64,000 bases of DNA, taken from positions 28,345 through 92,344 of the forward strand of contig JAKCPI010009497.1 of the NCBI GenBank assembly GCA_023213315.1, read 5' to 3'. The position numbers were made by a program, and so were the translations under genes. The stretch comes from Euborellia annulipes (taxonomy: Eukaryota; Arthropoda; Insecta; Dermaptera; Anisolabididae). The notes beneath the pieces were generated by a model. That model had not been told where the DNA came from. It saw only the letters and a list, made by a program, of their open reading frames with translations, and searched no databases. This document shows positions 62,701-64,000 of this stretch, piece by piece (positions within the stretch are counted from its first letter, which is position 1; each line of letters starts with the position of its first letter).

Positions 62701-63905
62701 ATTTTTTTAAATATATCTCGAAACATTTTTGATAATATTATGTTTTTAAATTTAGAAGAAAAATAAGTTTTTTATTCATATTGTGGCTGTTTTTGAATTA
62801 AAGCAGAAAAGTTAGTCTTTATATGCCATGGTAAATAAAGAAATAAATCAAAGTCAAAACACCTAGAGAGTAGGATTAATAAGACATGTACATATTTTCT
62901 AGAGCCCCCTCACCTCCCCCTTTTTCATTCAGTGTTTTTTAGCTACCTAAAAATGGATTACTAAAGAAAACTAGAAGGATACTTAGAATGCCGGTAGAAG
63001 AATATTTACAAACATTTTAATTGACAGGCAAATGTCTTTTGCAAACATTTTCTAGTTTCGGTCTTGACCAAAATCAGGCCTAAAAAATTTAAATAATTTT
63101 ATGAAACAAATATATAATTTTTTTAGTTTTAACAATAAGTTATTGAATATAACTAGAAAGACACATGTCAGTCAATAAAATCCTGAATAAAAGAATAGTA
63201 AATTATCAAAGTGCCCCTCTAAACTTTTTCCGAAATTTTTTCTGAAATTATCATTTTATTTTTTTATTAAAAATCGATGAAATACAAACAAATCGCTTAG
63301 GACTTTACATCTAGGCCCGTGGTTAATTGGGCATTTACATTTACAACCCTACTCACAAATTTATCAATGAATTATTAAGGACGCTACTTAACAAATTAAA
63401 AAAAGAAACAAGTAGTTAAAGAAAGAAAAATTATGATATTAACGCTGGTTAAACTAAATATATTCGGAAAAATAGTAAAAATTAATCAAATATTTATCAT
63501 AAACACTGAGATTGATGGAAGTAAGGGAAGATACTTATAACCTAAAGATAGGTTTTCTCTGATATTTCTTGGATTGTAGGATAAAAACATTAATCGTCAT
63601 TAATTATATTAATATCTTTAGTAGAGGAATTAATTTCTGGTGAGAAATAATTGGTCAGTGGATTGTCAATATATCTATTATAAAATAAAGGCCGAAAATA
63701 ACTTGAACTCACCTTTCCTTCGCCCATATGGGCCTGAGAATGTTGTGTTCTTTCCAATAATGTTTTCATCTATATATTTAACCAATTTATTCGTGTCTTC
63801 ATTTTTTTGTTTCCCATGTGTTCTTGATTTAAGTCCTCCTTTAAGATGATATTCCTCTGGGAGAGAATAGAATTTACGATTTCCAAACGGTTTCCTAACA
63901 CTCAT
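18956..63905 (-). CDS. Cysteine-desulfurase-like / TtcA fusion protein, 16 exons
   Basis: One reading frame joins a class-V PLP enzyme resembling cysteine desulfurases to a TtcA-type PP-loop ATPase. In bacteria TtcA makes 2-thiocytidine-32 in tRNA, using sulfur from IscS; here both activities may sit on one chain. Exons 5' to 3': 63905-63713, 29313-29178, 27429-27234, 26588-26381, 25755-25639, 25498-25395, 25323-25196, 25120-24906, 24839-24598, 24517-24212, 23021-22636, 22570-22396, 22331-21867, 20739-20496, 20430-20193, 19310-18956. Every junction is GT-AG and in phase, giving about 1,235 codons. Order: N-terminal basic region 1-40, desulfurase-like domain about 41-615, Ser/Asn-rich linker about 616-950, PP-loop domain about 951-1190, acidic tail. 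I know of similar fusions in invertebrate genomes but of no experimental function. A 21-codon longer start at 63968 is in frame. Confidence 0.88.
19395..19520 (-). repeat. SINE 3' fragment in last intron
   Basis: GGCCATTTAGACCCCATCCC and flanks match the complement of the SINE A tail at about 2515-2562, extended by a G/C-rich stretch. Confidence 0.45.
19870..19960 (+). ncRNA. Hammerhead ribozyme motif, canonical core
   Basis: CTGATGA at 19880-19886, a stem AGGTCG/CGACC with a 7-nt loop, and GAAACGTC at 19905-19912. The sequence before the core (ATTAATCGT) pairs with the sequence after GTC (ACGATTAAT), forming helix I around a minimal helix III. TTGGCTGC follows about 45 nt downstream. It is antisense within the last intron of the fusion gene. 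Confidence 0.65.
21045..21735 (+). repeat. Dispersed repeat T, copy interrupted by a hammerhead element
   Basis: Matches 7960-8300 on both sides of the insertion at 21114-21497, including GATGGCAG at the left and CCATCTGTTGGCAAATTTT at the right. Confidence 0.65.
21114..21497. mobile_element. Hammerhead-bearing inverted dimer (Penelope-like), 12-bp TSD
   Basis: A 384-bp insert between copies of ATTATCAGATAA (21102-21113, 21498-21509). The uninterrupted homologue is at 7960-8300. The two arms are inverted and each ends with an outward hammerhead core: minus strand 21239-21205 (CTGAAGA ... GAAACGTC) and plus strand 21412-21447. The left end adds a single-copy tail after TTGGCTGCACC. Confidence 0.85.
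21867..23021 (-). CDS. Exons 11-13: Ser/Asn-rich linker of the fusion protein
   Basis: About 342 residues (616-957) joining the two enzyme domains. They are rich in Ser, Pro, Asn and Thr, for example PGTTSPIPFVGRP and SPKSLPPGSPQRPLTP, with several SP/TP sites. A probable helical stretch follows (LATEIKSEIREVITTVEDVL and VAEYLVEVSRGMASEL). The last residues, GLVQWHCPPKTIWKPAVE, lead straight into the PP-loop domain and are probably part of it. The region looks mostly disordered. Because phase is kept across three exons, it is real coding sequence that makes the fusion continuous and does not suggest two adjacent genes. Confidence 0.85.
23064..23486. mobile_element. PIF/Harbinger-type MITE with relic MADF/Myb start
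   Basis: Inverted ends AGGTGGAATTCCGAG and CTCGGAATTCCACCT with TAA duplicated on both sides. The interior has repeated GCGACACTGCCGCG-like motifs. At 23296-23349 an ORF start MAAFNQNEDEILIEFVS is followed by a stop; this resembles the first residues of a MADF/Myb-like DNA-binding protein. Intron between exons 10 and 11. Confidence 0.75.
23566..24111. mobile_element. Hammerhead family E inverted dimer, intact
   Basis: A 546-bp insert with a 9-bp duplication AATTACTAT (23557-23565, 24112-24120). Arms mirror each other around about 23800. Outward ribozyme-like motifs lie at 23660-23626 (-) and 23971-24006 (+), with stem ACGACTGC/GCAGTCG and GAAACGTT but a 5' core of CTTGAAAA where CTGANGA is expected. 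The right end carries a single-copy tail (ACAAACCACAAAAGCTTT onward). Confidence 0.75.
24212..29313 (-). CDS. Exons 2-10: cysteine-desulfurase-like PLP domain
   Basis: Residues 65-615. Visible family motifs: VVYCDYAASGR; PSYGNTHTTTS; FAGHGCTGAVHKL; VGPCEHHSNLLPWRE; IGCFSAASNVTGV; FWDYATA. The candidate PLP-binding lysine is in FFSVHKFIGG (Lys275). The candidate persulfide cysteines are in QARGGCACAGPY (Cys421, Cys423). The end has RWFMLPSEAQDLL. The fold is a type-I PLP enzyme that would take sulfur from cysteine. The lysine is preceded by SVH where I expect SPH in relatives, a conservative oddity. Introns here hold a Harbinger MITE (intron 2-3) and a decayed hammerhead element. Confidence 0.88.
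26695..26775 (-). repeat. Decayed hammerhead monomer
   Basis: On the minus strand it shares GTACCTGA, ACAGAATGAGT, and TTACAAATAAACCACAGTTA with the element at 60694-60825, but the ribozyme core is deleted. Intron 3-4 of the fusion gene. Confidence 0.5.
28583..28995. mobile_element. PIF/Harbinger-type MITE, second copy
   Basis: Same family as 23064-23486, with the same TAA duplication and ends AGGTGGAATTCCGAG / CTCGGAATTCCACCT. The relic ORF MAAFKQNEDEILIEFVS and stop lie at 28814-28867. It is in the intron between exons 2 and 3. Confidence 0.78.
30104..30346. mobile_element. MITE-like element with 26-bp inverted ends
   Basis: CCTGGCGAGAATACTGAGTG at the left mirrors CACTCAGCATTCTCAGCAGG at the right, with three mismatches. 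The left half is repeated at about 17138-17238 (GTGGCGAAAGTCAGAAAATT, AAACGTCTTCTCTTTTGAGT), so the family is dispersed. No clear duplication. Confidence 0.5.
31785..32190 (-). repeat. Dispersed repeat R, minus-strand copy
   Basis: Starts with the ACTTTCTCTTACC ... GAGAGAAAGTATT inverted pair, then the complement of the conserved order ending AAGTGGGTCCCGCAAATTGG, CTGTGAACATAATATCTCAG, GTACTAGTACTTTACTGATG. Other copies: 50178-50735, 51640-53428, 60640-61170, 62033-62420, with fragments at 11188-11275, 41768-41832 and 42480-42662. Confidence 0.6.
32248..32530 (-). mobile_element. LINE 3' end fragment
   Basis: The complement matches the end of the LINE at 52299-53154: segments for ATGACCTCCGTGATTGGAAC, AAGCTCCCTGCGTCTATCTT and AACTGCGGGAACTGAGAAGA (as written here) recur in order. 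Confidence 0.6.
34003..34176. mobile_element. hAT-type MITE, second subfamily
   Basis: Ends CAGGGCCGGATC and GTTCCGGCCCTG with a perfect 8-bp duplication GTACATGT (33995-34002, 34177-34184). Confidence 0.78.
34290..34538. mobile_element. MITE with 34-bp perfect inverted ends
   Basis: GGACCCTGTTATGCAATGG continuing to AAAGACCAA at the left is mirrored exactly at the right. The 249-bp element has no coding capacity. The flanks suggest AAAT as a short duplication, but the superfamily is not clear. Confidence 0.65.
35932..36148 (+). mobile_element. tRNA-derived SINE, truncated at the B box
   Basis: A 13-bp duplication AAATAAATTAGTT (35919-35931, 36149-36161). It starts near the B box (GGTTCGGATCC), then the palindrome TTTGGATACCAAA, then AATGCCTGGACCC and a (GTGTGAGTGTGAAT)-rich tail. 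A further palindrome fragment follows at about 36162-36245. Confidence 0.72.
38718..38955 (+). mobile_element. tRNA-derived SINE, full length
   Basis: A perfect 12-bp duplication AAGCACAAAAAT (38706-38717, 38956-38967). tRNA-like head with AGTAGTCGGTAGCTTGCC and B box GGGTTCGGACCCC, palindromic body around GGATACC, then TTGCCGAAAAGACTGTGTGA and a G/T-rich tail. Confidence 0.78.
38983..39263. mobile_element. Hammerhead-bearing inverted dimer, 12-bp TSD
   Basis: A 281-bp insert between TAAATAATTAAG at 38971-38982 and 39264-39275. Arms AATTCAGAGCTAGTATTCAG and its complement are inverted. The plus-strand ribozyme motif is at 39121-39153: CTGAAGA, AGGAGC/GCTCC stem, GAAACGTT, with a helix I of GGTC/GGCC. 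The right end has a single-copy tail containing AGGCTGCCCC. Confidence 0.8.
39318..39520. mobile_element. Hammerhead-bearing inverted element
   Basis: A near-perfect palindrome around 39400 (ATATTTTAAAATAT). The right arm keeps a ribozyme motif at 39482-39515: CTGAAGA, GGG/CCC stem, GAAACGTC, with TTTATC before and GATAAG after pairing as helix I. The left arm retains only the first part (complement of ATCCTGAAGATG). Confidence 0.65.
39622..39864 (-). mobile_element. tRNA-derived SINE, full length
   Basis: A 13-bp duplication ATTGTGATTTTTT (39609-39621, 39865-39877). On the minus strand: AGAGGTTAGCGTGCTAACC head, B box GGGTTCGGACCCC, the palindrome TTTGGATACCAAA and a GTGTGAGTGTGAGT tail. 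Confidence 0.78.
42480..42662 (+). repeat. Dispersed repeat R, 3' end
   Basis: Ends CATGAATCCAATACTTTCTC ... GGTAAGAGAAAGTAAAAA, as in the copy ending at 53428. Confidence 0.55.
43040..43085 (+). repeat. Decayed hammerhead-like motif
   Basis: CTGAAGGTAGG, a loop, then CCCGAAAAATCG. The order and stem are as in the intact motifs, but both core halves carry changes. Confidence 0.35.
44088..46252. mobile_element. 2.2-kb hAT-type foldback element
   Basis: Inverted ends CATGGGCGTAACTAG and CTAGTTACGCCCATG with a perfect 8-bp duplication AACGTTTA (44080-44087, 46253-46260). Inside, two arms of roughly 0.9 kb (about 44203-45177 and 45279-46157) are nearly exact reverse complements, for example GACGTGGAATGACTCG against its complement, around a spacer of about 100 bp. 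The left arm has about 100 bp that the right arm lacks. No open frame of interest. A transcript would fold into a long hairpin. Confidence 0.85.
46468..47369. mobile_element. TTAA-flanked terminal-inverted-repeat element, host of a nested insert
   Basis: GGTGCGCGTCTCG at 46468-46480 is mirrored by CGAGACGCGCACC at 47357-47369, and TTAA flanks both ends. Without the nested insert it is about 400 bp. The TTAA target suggests a piggyBac-like MITE; the superfamily is inferred from the target only. Confidence 0.7.
46787..47274. mobile_element. Hammerhead-bearing inverted dimer nested in the TTAA element
   Basis: A 488-bp insert with a perfect 13-bp duplication TTAAATAGCTTTA (46774-46786, 47275-47287). 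The arms are almost perfect inverted copies around GATATC at 47044-47049. Outward motifs: minus 46922-46888 and plus 47170-47204, each CTGAAGATGGACAAA ... TTTGTCCGAAACGTC. Terminal TTTGCTGCACC boxes follow, and a 30-nt single-copy tail sits at the left end. Confidence 0.87.
47773..48919. mobile_element. Second TTAA-flanked inverted-end element
   Basis: TTAA|GGGGGTGTAGG at 47769 is mirrored by GAACCCCC|TTAA ending 48923. Inner sequences also mirror (AAACGTACTTTAAAA against TTTAAAGTACGTTT; CTGTCCCAATAAT against ATTATTGGGACAG). It encloses a repeat T copy (47965-48265) and a pogo/Tigger-like end (CAGTGGAATCCCGATTATTC at 48591). Confidence 0.5.
47965..48265 (+). repeat. Dispersed repeat T, third copy
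   Basis: Diverged match to 7960-8300: CAAATAGTTCAGCACTCC, AAAAGATGGCAGGTTAGTCT, GTTAAAAGATCAATGAAAAT. Confidence 0.5.
50178..50735 (-). repeat. Repeat R copy split by a G/C-run element
   Basis: The left part (50178-50330) and the right hairpin (GGTAAGAGAAAGTTGTG at about 50689) belong to repeat R. Between them lies a C/G-run segment ending TACGCCCCTG, probably a hAT MITE with a lost left end. It produces the 183-codon minus-strand frame at 50248-50799, which is not a gene. Confidence 0.5.
51775..52223 (+). mobile_element. Helitron-like non-autonomous element
   Basis: Starts TCTATATATAATAATTGCGG and ends GGGGGGCGTAGCGGCTAG. It sits between A and T (TC ... CTAG in an AT target), without duplication. 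The related sequence at about 62145-62185 lacks it. No Rep/helicase coding. Confidence 0.7.
52299..53154 (+). pseudogene. 5'-truncated LINE reverse-transcriptase 3' end
   Basis: The frame reads WGNLNQVKFNSQKTQCCLIS, then FSVLGVTVTSDLSWSNHISS and KLGFYSK, then (after frame changes) LYKAQIRPCLEYCSHLW and YRYYHGQCSAEL. This is the C-terminal end of a non-LTR reverse transcriptase of CR1/Jockey type. Frameshifts and stops make it dead. It ends in poly-A with AAGT duplicated on both sides (52295-52298, 53155-53158). Confidence 0.8.
53514..53629. mobile_element. Short hAT-type MITE
   Basis: Ends CATGGGCGTAACTAG and CTAGTTACGCCCATG, identical to those of the 44088-46252 foldback, with an 8-bp duplication AAACGAGT (53506-53513, 53630-53637). 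Only 116 bp. Confidence 0.85.
54991..55367. mobile_element. Nested hammerhead-bearing inverted dimer, 13-bp TSD
   Basis: AAAAAGACTGTAA flanks it at 54978-54990 and 55368-55380, and the outer element's other arm gives the uninterrupted sequence. Right arm motif 55263-55294: CTGATGA, AGGCCG/CGGCC stem, GAAACGTC, with TTTGTC before and GACAAA after forming helix I. The left arm motif (55118-55099, minus) has lost its stem-II loop (CTGATGAAGGTCGAAACGTC). Confidence 0.82.
55705..55915. mobile_element. Third nested hammerhead-like inverted element
   Basis: Inverted ends CTCAGTTTATAAATAAG and its complement. One minus-strand motif at 55845-55821: CTGAAGATGTC, loop, GACGAAAC, where GTC after GAAAC is changed to TTA. 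Confidence 0.55.
57171..57340 (+). mobile_element. 5'-truncated tRNA-derived SINE
   Basis: A perfect 14-bp duplication AACCTATTTTTGAT (57157-57170, 57341-57354). It begins inside the palindrome (GGCTTAAATAGAAATGCC) and ends in a GTGTGAGT-rich tail plus poly-A. Confidence 0.78.
58213..58465 (-). mobile_element. tRNA-derived SINE, full length
   Basis: Same order as 39622-39864: on the minus strand GGCTTGGCGTAGTTGGTAGC head, B box GGTTCGGATCCC, palindrome TTTGGATACCAAA and GTGTGA tail. The flanks TTTTCCGGCT and CTTTTCGGCT are an imperfect duplication. Confidence 0.72.
58727..58808. repeat. Short snap-back repeat
   Basis: AAAAAATCTGGTGTG and CACACCAGATTTTTT mirror each other around a CACAACTTT/GGAGTTGT inner part. 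The same hairpin opens repeat R at 51640 and 62033 and occurs alone at about 25905. Confidence 0.6.
59711..59873. mobile_element. MITE-like element with long inverted ends
   Basis: GGGCTACACACGTAACTG and ACAAGCATGCATGA at the left are mirrored by TCATGCATGCTTGTC and CAGTTACGTATTTAGCC at the right. TTAA lies at both outer edges. Confidence 0.55.
60694..60825 (+). mobile_element. 132-bp hammerhead-bearing monomer, 12-bp TSD
   Basis: AAGAGTAAAGTG duplicated at 60682-60693 and 60826-60837 inside a repeat R copy. The motif is at 60740-60774: CTGAAGA, AGGCCAC/GTGGCC stem with a 7-nt loop, GAAACGTT. The flanks GTAC and GTAATT give a short helix I. This is the smallest complete unit in the window. 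Confidence 0.8.
62033..62420 (+). repeat. Dispersed repeat R, uninterrupted copy
   Basis: Opens with the hairpin AATCTGGTGTGACTGATCGC / complement (62033-62117), continues TGTCCACATATATTTAATTT and runs to GGGGACCTCAAAACGTGTA. It lacks both the Helitron and the LINE seen in the 51640-53428 copy. Confidence 0.6.
63713..63905 (-). CDS. Exon 1 of the fusion gene, N-terminus
   Basis: It encodes MSVRKPFGNRKFYSLPEEYH and continues to KLVKYIDENIIGKNTTFSG and PYGRRK, then donor G|GTGAGT. The single leftover G completes the Val codon whose last two bases (TT) open the exon at 29313, giving GRRKVVYCDYAASGR, which is the family's usual junction. The ATG at 63905 has A at -3. The frame stays open upstream through another ATG at 63968 to the window edge, so the transcript's 5' end may lie outside. 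The longer form adds MKNPFQILNNVRSVIVLCVRR, which has basic residues and no acidic ones. Confidence 0.82.
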
Positions 63906-64000
63906 TCTTCTGACACATAACACAATAACAGAACGAACGTTATTTAATATTTGGAATGGGTTTTTCATATAATCTTTTAGAGAACAAAAAGTCAACTGAA

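Larger units (their letters stand above)
29314..63712 (-). other. 34.4-kb first intron of the fusion gene
   Basis: The intron separates exon 1 (ends 63713) from exon 2 (starts 29313). Apart from the elements listed separately I find no nested gene. The stretches 32531-33994, 34539-35918, 36162-38705, 39878-44079, 48924-50177, 56046-57156, 58476-59710 and 62421-63712 show no coding signal, only AT-rich DNA, G/C runs (about 29440, 30462, 36870, 37365, 42385) and repeat fragments. Confidence 0.7.

Overview
The window is animal nuclear DNA: AT-rich, intron-rich (GT-AG), with CDS exons scattered among many short transposable elements. The genes and repeat classes fit an invertebrate, perhaps an arthropod, but the species cannot be fixed from the sequence.

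Genes. (1) 1-288 (+): C-terminal end of a protein I do not recognise. (2) 6495-10039 (+): a complete nine-exon PIGS gene (GPI transamidase subunit, 532 aa). (3) 10872-16097 (-): a ten-exon XRCC1 gene (DNA single-strand-break repair scaffold, about 544 aa), tail-to-tail with PIGS and with a one-base frame disruption in the exon leading into BRCT1. (4) 18956-63905 (-): a sixteen-exon gene of about 1,235 codons. It joins a class-V aminotransferase / cysteine-desulfurase-like domain, a Ser/Asn-rich linker, and a TtcA-type PP-loop tRNA-thiolation domain with an Fe-S cysteine motif. Its N-terminal exon lies 34.4 kb upstream of exon 2 and was placed by homology plus exact codon phase. PIGS, XRCC1 and the fusion gene show no shared pathway.

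Repeats. The 34-kb first intron and the intergenic DNA are layered transposons. The most striking are short elements carrying hammerhead-ribozyme-like motifs (CTGANGA, stem, CGAAACGTC), as monomers or as outward-facing inverted dimers. They usually end in a TTGGCTGC box, carry 9-13 bp target-site duplications and have a single-copy tail at one end, as expected of Penelope-like elements. Others are hAT-type MITEs with 8-bp duplications (one a 2.2-kb foldback), PIF/Harbinger MITEs that keep the first 17 codons of a MADF/Myb-like ORF, TTAA-flanked elements, tRNA-derived SINEs with a palindromic body, a Helitron-like element, a LINE 3' fragment, and an unnamed dispersed repeat with hairpins at both ends. 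Many are nested, and the uninterrupted copies elsewhere in the window give exact boundaries.

The best candidates for something under-described are the desulfurase-TtcA fusion and the set of hammerhead-bearing inverted dimers.
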